A DNA stretch of 64,000 bases from JABLTI01 sp035528035 (GTDB lineage Archaea > Asgardarchaeota > Heimdallarchaeia > JABLTI01), in contig DATKZI010000039.1 in NCBI GenBank assembly GCA_035528035.1, forward strand, positions 1-64,000, in the 5' to 3' direction. The notes beneath the pieces were generated by a model. That model had not been told where the DNA came from. It was given only the letters and a program-made list of their open reading frames with translations, and ran no database searches. A program made the position numbers and the translations under genes. This document shows positions 1 to 7,879 of the stretch, piece by piece. Within the stretch, counting starts at the first letter, position 1; every line of letters starts with the position of its first letter.

Positions 1-129
1 AAAGAATTGTTTGGAGAAGATAAGAAATTAGATGAAGCAAGAGCACAAATGATGGTCTATGGGATAAATCATTATTGGGGTGCTTTTGAAAAGATAGGTA
101 CAGTAGGAATGTCTAAACTAGAAAAATAG
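1..129 (+). CDS. C-terminal end of an unidentified protein (truncated by window start)
   Basis: The first frame is open from base 1 to a TAG stop at 127-129 and gives the last 42 residues of a protein. The tail is charged and helical-looking (it starts KELFGEDKKLDEAR and ends in a lysine-rich SKLEK). I do not recognise a family from this fragment. It lies on the same strand as the EF-1A gene but about 245 bases upstream, with a possible promoter between, so it is probably a separate transcription unit. Confidence 0.5.
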   Translation, partial: KELFGEDKKLDEARAQMMVYGINHYWGAFEKIGTVGMSKLEK

Positions 130-228
130 TATCTAACTAAACCTTAAAACAATTATTTTTTTAAACTTATTTTCTCTTTATTTCTACCATACATAATAAA
201 AACCATAAAGAATCTTCCAAATGAGCAA

Positions 229-240
229 AAATTTTATAAC
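229..240 (+). promoter_or_regulatory. possible BRE/TATA promoter element of the EF-1A gene
   Basis: An A-rich stretch runs directly into TTTATAA at 233-239, the shape of an archaeal BRE plus TATA box. It lies about 135 bases before the EF-1A start, which would give a leader of roughly 110 nt. The leader contains a weak 5-bp hairpin (GCAGA 312-316 with TCTGC 323-327). In this AT-rich DNA such matches arise by chance, so confidence is low. Confidence 0.3.
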
Positions 241-373
241 TAAAGGAAAAAAAGCTCTAAACTGCAGATGATTTGCCTTAATTAGGAAGCTATACAAAAA
301 ATTCATAAAGGGCAGACTAAACTCTGCAAATATCAAATTAAAAATGAGAAAAAATTTCTAGGTGTAAAAAACT

Positions 374-1768
374 ATGGCCGATGAAAAACCCCATCTAAAC
401 CTAGTAGTAATAGGACATGTCGATCATGGTAAGTCAACTATGACTGGCCACATGTTATTCTTAGCTGGTGCTGTTGATAAACGTTTGATCGATAAATATG
501 CAGAGGAATCTGAGAAGATCGGCAAACCTTCATGGAAGTATGCTTGGGTCTTACAAAAACTCCAAGAAGAACGTGAAAGAGGTCTTACCATTGACGTTTC
601 TTTCTTCAAATTTGAGACCAAGAATACTGTTTTTACGATTATTGACGCTCCTGGTCACAGGGACTTCGTTAAAAACATGATTACTGGTGCTTCTCAAGCC
701 AATGCTGCTATTCTTGTCGTTTCTGCTGAAAAGAACGATCTTGAAGCTGGCCTAGCTACTGAGAGAATTGAGAAAACACCAAAAGGTGATCGTCGTATCC
801 CTGGTGGTCAAACTGTAGAGCACTTAACTCTAGCAATCACATTAGGTATCAGCCAAATTGTCGTTGCAGTCAACAAGATGGATCTTGTTGGTTTCAAGGA
901 GGAAGGTTATCAAAATGTCGTTGATCGTGTGAAAACACTCATCGATGGTTTTGTTAAGAGTGGTTTAGTCTCCGCTGAACGTGTAGCAAACATCAAATTC
1001 GTACCAACAAGTGGTATGACTGGTGATGGTCTTGTTGCTAAAGGCGATAACTTAAGCTGGTATAAAGGTCCAACTTTAATGGAAGCTCTTGGTGAATTTT
1101 CCGCCCCTGAATTACCTACAAACAAACCTCTCCGTATGCCTATCCAAGATGTTTATGCAATCAAAGGTGTTGGTACTGTTCCAGTAGGTAAAATTGAAGC
1201 TGGTATTTTGAAACCGGGATTAGAAGTAATTTTCCCAATTTCAAAGAAGCGTGCAAAAGTTCAATCAATCGAAATGCACCACGAAACCCTTTCTCAAGCT
1301 ATACCTGGTGATAACGTTGGTTTCAACATTAAAGGTATTGCTCGAAATGAAATTAAGAAAGGTGACATTGTTGGTTACCCAGGTGCTGATGAACCAAAAT
1401 TAACTGACACTTTTGTTGCTAGAACATTCATTTTGAAAAATCTTTCAAAACCAGGCGCAAATCAACCAACAGGCATGTCTGTAGGTTATGCTCCAATTAT
1501 CCACCTTGGTCAAGCTGCTCAAGCTTGTCAAATTGTTTCCTTCAATATCTTGAAGAAATCTGCTCAACGAAAATCCTTGGTTGCTACTGGTGAATATAAT
1601 CCAGATACCTACTTATTACAAGGTGATTTCGTGGAAATCGTCTTCCAACCATTTGCCCCATTCATCTGTGAAGTATTCGCTGAATATCCAGCTTTAGGTC
1701 GTTTCGCAGCAAGAGATATGGGTCAAACAGTTGCAGTAGGTGTTATCACAGAAGTTAAAACAAAATAA
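374..1768 (+). CDS. tuf: Translation elongation factor 1-alpha (aEF1A)
   Basis: This GTPase carries aminoacyl-tRNA to the ribosomal A site. The P-loop GHVDHGKST is at residues 14-22, the G3 motif DAPGHRDF starts near residue 91 and the G4 motif NKMD near 167. Beta-barrel domains 2 and 3 follow. The length of 464 is longer than the usual 425-440. Part of the excess is an insert of about 10-12 residues just before the conserved GQT-EH motif (ERIEKTPKGDRRIPGG), where relatives have only a few residues. AGGTG upstream serves as a ribosome binding site. The gene stands alone, without the rps12-rps7 or rps10 neighbours seen in many archaea, and is followed by a hairpin terminator. Identification is certain. 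Confidence 0.98.
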   Translation: MADEKPHLNLVVIGHVDHGKSTMTGHMLFLAGAVDKRLIDKYAEESEKIGKPSWKYAWVLQKLQEERERGLTIDVSFFKFETKNTVFTIIDAPGHRDFVKNMITGASQANAAILVVSAEKNDLEAGLATERIEKTPKGDRRIPGGQTVEHLTLAITLGISQIVVAVNKMDLVGFKEEGYQNVVDRVKTLIDGFVKSGLVSAERVANIKFVPTSGMTGDGLVAKGDNLSWYKGPTLMEALGEFSAPELPTNKPLRMPIQDVYAIKGVGTVPVGKIEAGILKPGLEVIFPISKKRAKVQSIEMHHETLSQAIPGDNVGFNIKGIARNEIKKGDIVGYPGADEPKLTDTFVARTFILKNLSKPGANQPTGMSVGYAPIIHLGQAAQACQIVSFNILKKSAQRKSLVATGEYNPDTYLLQGDFVEIVFQPFAPFICEVFAEYPALGRFAARDMGQTVAVGVITEVKTK

Positions 1769-1806
1769 GAATAGAATTTATCATTCTATTCCATCTTTTT
1801 TCTTAT
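1769..1806 (+). terminator. hairpin terminator after EF-1A
   Basis: A perfect 8-bp inverted repeat (GAATAGAA 1769-1776 with TTCTATTC 1784-1791, 7-nt loop) begins at the base after the stop codon. It is followed by a T-rich run (CTTTTTTTCTTATTTTTT). Archaeal termination relies mainly on the T run; the hairpin may also protect the 3' end. Confidence 0.6.
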
Positions 1807-1926
1807 TTTTTCATGATGTTACACTTAATTAGAAAAAAACCCATTATAGTGTATTTTGAAACCAATAAATATTAAAAGGTACTAATAAAAGTTGTAAGTA
1901 TTAATGTATTTTTATTATATGATGTC

Positions 1927-2607
1927 GTGAGTTCATTGCCAGAAAAGAGCGAGAGTACTGATATGAGTGATGCAAATGCTCAAAATGATGATGGTCAAGA
2001 ATTAATATCAGGTTTAACTCAAATGTTAATTTTATTATTGCTTAAACGTGGACCCCAACATGGTTATGAACTAGCAAGTAGACTTGAACCCATCTATAAA
2101 CGTCGATTATCACCTGGAACAATTTATCCTCTTTTGCAACGTATGGAATCAAAAGAATATATCCAGAGTAAATCATTAGTTGTATCAGGTCGTACTCGTA
2201 AAACTTATGTAATAACACGTTTAGGACGAATAGGTTTAGAAAATGCTCAATCAACACTTGTAAGCATAGTAAGAAATGAAACACCAGACATAGATCAAGA
2301 ATCCTCGGGCATTGAGCTTTTGAAAAGTCTTGCTCAATATCGTATATTACTCATTCTTGATTTATTTCCCCTTCATGGATATGATCTTGTAGAAAAATTA
2401 GACGATCAATTTGGAAAGAAAATTGCTTTAGGAACAATTTATCCATCTCTTCATAGACTTGTTGAAAAGGGATATATTGTAAGTAAATCAGAATGGGAAG
2501 GCGACCGTGAAAGAAAGGTTTATGAGCTTACTTCCTTAGGAAAAACTGCTTTGAAAAAGGCTCATCAGGAAATCACTCAAATAGCAGAAGATACGATTTT
2601 CGAATGA
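1927..2607 (+). CDS. Tandem PadR-family winged-helix transcriptional regulator
   Basis: The protein contains two PadR-type winged helices in one chain. The first spans about residues 28-112 (HGYELASRL, LSPGTIYPLLQRME, RKTYVITRLG) and the second about 126-222 (HGYDLVEKLDD, ALGTIYPSLHRL, ERKVYELTSLG). PadR proteins usually have one such domain and dimerise, so this chain could act as a covalent pseudo-dimer on a palindromic operator. It has no effector domain. The GTG start at 1927 lacks an obvious ribosome binding site; an ATG at 1963 is an alternative. The gene is flanked by non-coding DNA on both sides and its target is unknown. Confidence 0.85.
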   Translation: MSSLPEKSESTDMSDANAQNDDGQELISGLTQMLILLLLKRGPQHGYELASRLEPIYKRRLSPGTIYPLLQRMESKEYIQSKSLVVSGRTRKTYVITRLGRIGLENAQSTLVSIVRNETPDIDQESSGIELLKSLAQYRILLILDLFPLHGYDLVEKLDDQFGKKIALGTIYPSLHRLVEKGYIVSKSEWEGDRERKVYELTSLGKTALKKAHQEITQIAEDTIFE

Positions 2608-2743
2608 ATTCCTTATAGAGAATATGTTTATATTTCAAATTTTTCACACAAATCTATCAGTCAAAAACACTTTAATTTAATTATGAACTTATAATAATCC
2701 TCAAGTAAAAAATAATAACAAAAAAAATTCTGAAGGTAAGAAA

Positions 2744-3223
2744 ATGCGACAAACACGTCTTACTTGGTTTATCATCAGCGGAGTAATAGGAGTAATTTTC
2801 ATCATCTGGGGAGCATTAACTCTAAACAGATTACTTATACCAGGTGATATTTGGTTAATTCTTCCAGGAATTTTAATGTTCTTTATTGCTCTTTTTGGTA
2901 TCTTAGAGGATATTTTTACAGAATGGGAAACAGCAAACTATCTTTTATCCGAAAGATCAGATAATAAGACTTTGGAAGAAATAGCTTCTGAGCTAAAAAT
3001 AACTGTTGAAAAAGCTAAAGAAAAAATATTCGCTCTTCGAGCAAAAGGAAAGTTAGCTAAAATATTCGACTCAAAAACAGGTTTTCTAATTTCAGCTGAT
3101 CTTGATAGTATTTATACATGTTTATCCTGTTTTCACTCAGATGTTATTAATGATTTTTGCCCCGTCTGTGGAACAAAAATGGTCCATATCTTAAAGGAAA
3201 CAGATATTAAAAAAAGTGATTAA
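2744..3223 (+). CDS. Membrane protein with winged-helix-like and zinc-ribbon segments
   Basis: The 159-residue protein has two N-terminal membrane helices (about 8-28 and 35-58). A cytosolic helix-turn-helix-like segment with charged helices follows (about 68-110, including TLEEIASELKITVEKAKEKI). A C-terminal zinc ribbon has two CxxC pairs (CLSC and CPVC, about residues 126-146). The architecture suggests a membrane-tethered DNA- or protein-binding factor. I do not recognise a named family. It is the first gene of an apparent operon with the DapA-like gene (27-base gap) and the prepilin-peptidase-like gene. A GAAGGTAAG just before the ATG is a possible ribosome binding site. Confidence 0.75.
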   Translation: MRQTRLTWFIISGVIGVIFIIWGALTLNRLLIPGDIWLILPGILMFFIALFGILEDIFTEWETANYLLSERSDNKTLEEIASELKITVEKAKEKIFALRAKGKLAKIFDSKTGFLISADLDSIYTCLSCFHSDVINDFCPVCGTKMVHILKETDIKKSD

Positions 3224-3250
3224 TGGAAAGAACAAGTGAGCTGAACTATA

Positions 3251-4222
3251 ATGGTTAAAAAATTCAAAGGGATTGGTTGTCCTTGTGTAACTCCATTTAA
3301 TGATGATGAATCTCTAAATCTTACCTCTCTTAGAGAATTAATTGATTTTTTAATTAATAGTGAAATAAATGCTATTATTCCAACAGGTAATTGTGGAGAA
3401 TCTTATTCACTTTCAGATGAAGAATATAATCAAATAATTGATACTGTTGTTGATCAAGTAAATGAAGCGGTACCAGTTTATGTTGGTCTTCCATCAGAAA
3501 ATGTTCATAGAATTCTTTCTATAGCAAAATATGCAATTGATTGTGGAGCAGATGGTTTAGTTGTTTATCCCCCTAAGATTTCTTCTTTAAATGTGAATGA
3601 ACTTGTAAATCATTTTGAATTTCTTAGCTCAAATATTGATGGAAATCTCCTAATAGTAAATGATCCAGATTCAACAAAAATCGATTTACCAGTAGAACTT
3701 ATATCCAAATTATCAAAACAAAGTTCAATCGTAGGGATAATAGAAGTAAGTAATGATTTCAAAAAGATTCCCCAAATAAGTTCATCTGTTCGTGATGATT
3801 TTCGAGTTTATACTGGCAGAGGGTTACTCGTTCCTCAAGCAATTAAAGAAGGTAAAGTTGAAGGAGCCATTGTTCCAAGTGCAAATGTTGTTCCCAATTT
3901 ACTTGTTGAATTATATGAAGCATATAATGTTGAAATGAAGGATCGATTTGAGGAACTTCAAACCAAATTAATACCTCTTGAAATAGGATTAAAGCTAGGT
4001 TCATTTCCTACAGCAATAAAAGCTAGCTTAAATATGTTAGGTGTTAATGTAGGATCACCTCGTAGACCCATCTCAAAATTACAAAATGGTGATATAGAAA
4101 AATTACGTAATATCTTAATAAGTTTAGGATGTTTAAGACCTGCTATAAAAGAAGATGAAGAAGAAAAGCTTCCCCCTGAAGAGAGCGAAGAAAAAAAACA
4201 GAAAACAACCAAAACTAAATGA
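3251..4222 (+). CDS. DapA-family (beta/alpha)8 protein lacking catalytic residues
   Basis: The fold and spacing are those of dihydrodipicolinate synthase/N-acetylneuraminate lyase proteins over about residues 1-300: GCPCVTPF, a PTGxxGE loop, GADGLVVYPP and a GxIVPSANVVP segment. The family's catalytic residues are all replaced. The TT of the GTTGE loop is N47-C48, the Tyr of LYNVP is V136, and the Schiff-base Lys of GIKE is I164. The residue pair after YPP is KI where the family has YY. It is therefore unlikely to act as a normal Class I aldolase and may be a scaffold or ligand sensor. A charged tail (about 300-323, E/K-rich) extends the C terminus. It is co-directional with the flanking genes, and only 10 bases separate it from the next ATG. 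Confidence 0.85.
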   Translation: MVKKFKGIGCPCVTPFNDDESLNLTSLRELIDFLINSEINAIIPTGNCGESYSLSDEEYNQIIDTVVDQVNEAVPVYVGLPSENVHRILSIAKYAIDCGADGLVVYPPKISSLNVNELVNHFEFLSSNIDGNLLIVNDPDSTKIDLPVELISKLSKQSSIVGIIEVSNDFKKIPQISSSVRDDFRVYTGRGLLVPQAIKEGKVEGAIVPSANVVPNLLVELYEAYNVEMKDRFEELQTKLIPLEIGLKLGSFPTAIKASLNMLGVNVGSPRRPISKLQNGDIEKLRNILISLGCLRPAIKEDEEEKLPPEESEEKKQKTTKTK

Positions 4223-4232
4223 GCTGTAAATT

Positions 4233-5534
4233 ATGGGTTTCTTAGAAGTCTATTCAATAATTGTACCAATCGTAGCAATCCTAGCTTTACTTTATGCTGG
4301 TATTGAAGATATATTACATCGAGAAGTTCGAAAAGAATTTATTTGGCTTTTAATGATTGGTGTGGGTATAATTCTGGATATTCTTTACTTAATATTATAT
4401 GAAGGAACTCGTGTAAAAACAGACATTCTAGCTGAAATGTTATTATCAATTGTAATAGGATTTATTTTGGGATTTCTATTATTCTATATTGGTGCATGGG
4501 GTGGCGCTGATTCAAAAGCTCTCTGGGCGATTACCATACTTACCCCTCTACATCCATTCTTAGAGACAAGGGGAACTTTAGTAAATTTATCATTTCCAAT
4601 AATTGAACCTACTATCTGGGTTCTAGACTCCTCAGTTATATCAATTCTATTGAACAGTGGTTTATTAGCAATTTTTTATCCTCTTATTTTAATTATTTTA
4701 AATTCAATAAATGCTACTCGTGGTACTTTATTTGATGAAGTAAAAGGTTCAACTGCAAGTAAAGTACGTTGTTTCTTTTTTGGTTATAGAAAAAAAGTAA
4801 CGAAAATAAATCCCAAAAAATTACATTATGATTTTCTTGAAACCTTACTTGAAAAGTCATTTAAAGGACTTTTTGAAGGGGATTACAAAGGTCGTTTAGA
4901 TGGTAAATTTATTGGCATTATTCAAGGTTCAATTAATGGAGAATTTAGTGGTTCAATTTATGGTAAATTACTCAAGAATATTGACAAGGGAATAGAAGAG
5001 TTTGATCTAGAAGAAATACTTTCACAAGCAGAAAAAATAACCAAAGGTATTAAAATTGAGAAAGAAGATGATGAAGAAGATATTGATTATGTTCTCAATA
5101 AATACCAAGAAATATTTACAAAGGATAAACGAGAAACCTCTTCAAATGATGAAGAACAATTAATTAATTTTAATGGAAGACTAAACATCCCGATTACTAG
5201 TATTTTTATTGGTACGATTGATGGTATATTTGATGGTACTATTTCAGGAAAATTATTAGGAAATATTGAAGGTTATTTCTCTGGTAATTCATCAAAAGGA
5301 AAACTATCTGGGACAACAGCTAAGGATGGTTCATGGATAATAAAAATGCGTTTAGGTTTAGATGAAGAGAAAGCAATGGAAAGAAGACAATTACGAACAT
5401 TATGGCTCCTCCAAACAACTAACAAGAAAACAGTTTGGGTGACACCTGGGTTACCCTTTGTTACCTTGATGTTATTTGGCTATATTCTATACATTTTATT
5501 CGGTAACTTCTTTTTATTCCTTTTAAGGATCTGA
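4233..5534 (+). CDS. Prepilin-peptidase-like (A24) aspartyl protease with a large glycine-repeat insert
   Basis: The N-terminal ~145 residues resemble type IV prepilin/preflagellin peptidase. Several membrane helices carry the two expected aspartates, D26 in GIEDILHREV and D93 in GGADSK (usually GxGDxK). Relatives are about 230 residues; this one has 433. A soluble region (about 180-380) contains two blocks of short glycine-spaced repeats (GKFIGIIQGSINGEFSG and GTIDGIFDGTISGKLLG), suggesting a small beta-helix or beta-solenoid, split by an acidic linker. A final membrane helix lies at about 408-431. Likely substrates would be class III signal-peptide proteins, but no pilin gene is adjacent. 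It is the third gene of the 2744-5534 operon. Confidence 0.75.
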   Translation: MGFLEVYSIIVPIVAILALLYAGIEDILHREVRKEFIWLLMIGVGIILDILYLILYEGTRVKTDILAEMLLSIVIGFILGFLLFYIGAWGGADSKALWAITILTPLHPFLETRGTLVNLSFPIIEPTIWVLDSSVISILLNSGLLAIFYPLILIILNSINATRGTLFDEVKGSTASKVRCFFFGYRKKVTKINPKKLHYDFLETLLEKSFKGLFEGDYKGRLDGKFIGIIQGSINGEFSGSIYGKLLKNIDKGIEEFDLEEILSQAEKITKGIKIEKEDDEEDIDYVLNKYQEIFTKDKRETSSNDEEQLINFNGRLNIPITSIFIGTIDGIFDGTISGKLLGNIEGYFSGNSSKGKLSGTTAKDGSWIIKMRLGLDEEKAMERRQLRTLWLLQTTNKKTVWVTPGLPFVTLMLFGYILYILFGNFFLFLLRI

Positions 5535-5619
5535 ATATAATCATAAATTACTGTTATATTTATAATAATAAGCGAAGAATTTTTTATTAAGTAATAAAAT
5601 AACAGCTGGGTAAGAATAA

Positions 5620-7002
5620 ATGGACGATTATATTATTGTTGGTGCAGGCCCTGCGGGGATTCTTTGTGCATATGAACTAGTCAAAAATGGCATAACAAAT
5701 ATCACACTCATTGATCGTGGTAAAGAAGTTTACAAACGTAAATGCCCAAGACGAGAAAAAAATACTGAATGCACTGCTTGTAAAATTTGTGATATCACAA
5801 GTGGTTTTGGTGGTGCTGGTGCTTGGTCAGATGGTAAAATAACCAAAGATACTTCTGGTACAGTGGGCGGTTGGATGAGTGATTTTGTAACACTTGAAGA
5901 ATTAGCAACCTTAACTGAATATATTGATCAAACCTTTTTATCCTTTAGCAATGGTGGGGATAGATATTTCAGCCCTGATCCTGAATTCGCTGATAAAATG
6001 AAAAGTAAATGCCGAAAAGAAAACATGAAATTAATAACTTACCCTATCCGTCATTTAGGCACAGATAATGCATCAGCGATAATGGATAATTTTTATAATT
6101 ACTTGAAAGATAAAATCAATATTGTCCTAAAAGAACAAGTAGATAAAATAATTGTTAATAATGGTATTGTAGAAGGAGTTTCTACCACTAACGGCAAAGT
6201 ATACAAAGGAAAAAATGTGGTTATGGGTGTTGGTAGAGGTGGTACCAATTGGCTTAAATCGGAATGTTCTAGATTAAACATTGCGTATTCCAATAATGCT
6301 GTAGATATTGGTGTGCGTGTTGAAACTTTAAATGAATATTGTGTTGAATTTACCGAAAACCTCTATGAATTCAAAATCGAATATGTAACTAAAAATTTTG
6401 AAGATCATGTGAGAACTTTTTGTGTTTGCCCCGGTGGTTATGTTACGACAGAACGTTATGATGAAACTACTTGTGTGAACGGTGAAAGTAGAACTGACAT
6501 TAATAGCCCCAATACTAATTTTGCAATCTTAGTCACTTGTAATTTCACAGAACCATTTAATCAACCCATTCAATATGCAAAACACGTTGCTAACCTTGCA
6601 AATATGCTCTCAGGTGGAAATTCTGTTTTAATACAACGTTTTGAAGATTTAAAGAATGGTCGACGTTCAACTACTGATAGATTAGCTCGATCTGTTATAA
6701 AACCAACACTTGAGAGTGCTGTTGCTGGTGATATTAGCTTTGCAATGCCTAGTAGAGTTATGAATGATTTACAAGATTTCATAACACATCTAAATGCAAT
6801 CATGCCAGGAATAGATGGCCCAAATACTTTGATTTATGCACCTGAAATTAAACTCTATAGCATTCGTATTGATATAACTAAAAATCTTGAATCAAAAACA
6901 GTTAAGAATCTTTATTTCATTGGTGACGGTGCGGGTATAACTCGAGGAGTTATGCAAAGCGCCATGTCAGGTGTGGTTGTTGCTCGTGCACATCAGAAAT
7001 AA
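5620..7002 (+). CDS. FAD-dependent dehydrogenase, COG2509-like
   Basis: The N terminus has the dinucleotide-binding motif VGAGPAG (about 7-13) followed by a LIDRG strand. A cysteine-rich segment (KCPRR...CTACKIC, about 42-57) and a GFGGAGAWSDGK motif match the family often annotated as uncharacterised FAD-dependent dehydrogenase. The C terminus closes the FAD site with IGDGAGITRGVMQSAMSG. The clustered cysteines could hold a metal or iron-sulfur centre, which is inference. The physiological substrate is unknown. It is 460 residues, near full length for the family, and converges on the phosphoesterase gene with only 2 bases between them. Confidence 0.85.
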   Translation: MDDYIIVGAGPAGILCAYELVKNGITNITLIDRGKEVYKRKCPRREKNTECTACKICDITSGFGGAGAWSDGKITKDTSGTVGGWMSDFVTLEELATLTEYIDQTFLSFSNGGDRYFSPDPEFADKMKSKCRKENMKLITYPIRHLGTDNASAIMDNFYNYLKDKINIVLKEQVDKIIVNNGIVEGVSTTNGKVYKGKNVVMGVGRGGTNWLKSECSRLNIAYSNNAVDIGVRVETLNEYCVEFTENLYEFKIEYVTKNFEDHVRTFCVCPGGYVTTERYDETTCVNGESRTDINSPNTNFAILVTCNFTEPFNQPIQYAKHVANLANMLSGGNSVLIQRFEDLKNGRRSTTDRLARSVIKPTLESAVAGDISFAMPSRVMNDLQDFITHLNAIMPGIDGPNTLIYAPEIKLYSIRIDITKNLESKTVKNLYFIGDGAGITRGVMQSAMSGVVVARAHQK

Positions 7003-7004
7003 TG

Positions 7005-7835
7005 TTAATTTTCTTTTTCCCTTTTTCTTTTTATCTTTATTTCCTCATTATACTTTTTTCGTTCATTTTGCAAATCTCGTATTGTCCCTAGTAAAACCCC
7101 TTCTAAAGTAAAAACCTCTGCTTCTTCAAAATTAATAGCCTCTTTCATAGAAATAGTCGTTTTAAAGTAATCACCATCAACTGAATATCCTTCAATATAG
7201 CTGTTAAAAGCCGGAATAATGATATGCAATCTTTCTTCTCTCCTTTCTGTGTAGAGCCATTTTGCTTTTACCCAAACCTTTTCTGTAATTTTTGCTCCAA
7301 TTTCATCTCTAAATGTGTACGCGGGATGACAATGAGCTGTAATAGTTATATCAGCATTAAAAACATCTAATGCTGGAGTAGCATGCCCATGCCATAATCC
7401 TAAGGTTTTCCCATCTTCTAATCTCAAAAATAATCCTGTTGGAGGTATGATTTCAACACTCTCAGGTAAAATTTCTTCAATTTTTCCATCATGATTTCCT
7501 TTAATAATAGTTAACTTAGTAAGAGATCGAATTTTCTTCATAAATTCAAAAATTCGTCCAACGAGTGGATTATTGGTACCATATATTTCATCTTTGAAAT
7601 CCCCTAAAATTATAACATGTTCAGGTTTTATATGTTTAACTAACTCAATTAATTCCTCTTCAGGTCTTTTTGATCGAGGTAAGATAATGCCCTTTTTATT
7701 TTTCCCATAAATAAAACCCATATGCAAATCAGCTACTAAGAGTGTCTTGCCATAAGTACTGGAATCAAAGATTAATGCGGGTTTGTTTGGAACCATGTAA
7801 GTAGATGATTCAATTTTGTTAACTTCTTCATCCAA
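7005..7835 (-). CDS. Calcineurin-like metallophosphoesterase (COG1407 type)
   Basis: The dinuclear-metal phosphoesterase motifs occur in order: ADLHMG (D36, H38), LGDFKDE, KGNHDG, HGHATPA and AHCHP. This arrangement is typical of the archaeal Icc-like group found near nucleic-acid enzymes. The substrate is not known. The C-terminal ~30 residues are highly charged (RKKYNEEIKIKRKREKEN). The start is TTG at 7835, supported by AAGAGGTAA about 7 bases upstream. It is the last gene of a three-gene minus-strand set behind the longin protein and Rag-like GTPase, so it is probably co-transcribed with them; functional linkage is uncertain. Confidence 0.85.
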   Translation of the reverse strand: MDEEVNKIESSTYMVPNKPALIFDSSTYGKTLLVADLHMGFIYGKNKKGIILPRSKRPEEELIELVKHIKPEHVIILGDFKDEIYGTNNPLVGRIFEFMKKIRSLTKLTIIKGNHDGKIEEILPESVEIIPPTGLFLRLEDGKTLGLWHGHATPALDVFNADITITAHCHPAYTFRDEIGAKITEKVWVKAKWLYTERREERLHIIIPAFNSYIEGYSVDGDYFKTTISMKEAINFEEAEVFTLEGVLLGTIRDLQNERKKYNEEIKIKRKREKEN

Positions 7836-7879
7836 CAGTATTTACCTCTTAATTGAGCTACTATTTTTGTTTCTCATTC

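Noticed and set aside
3958..4212. 84-residue minus-strand frame, Ser/Phe-rich
   Set aside because: Antisense of the Glu/Lys tail of the DapA-like gene; composition artefact.
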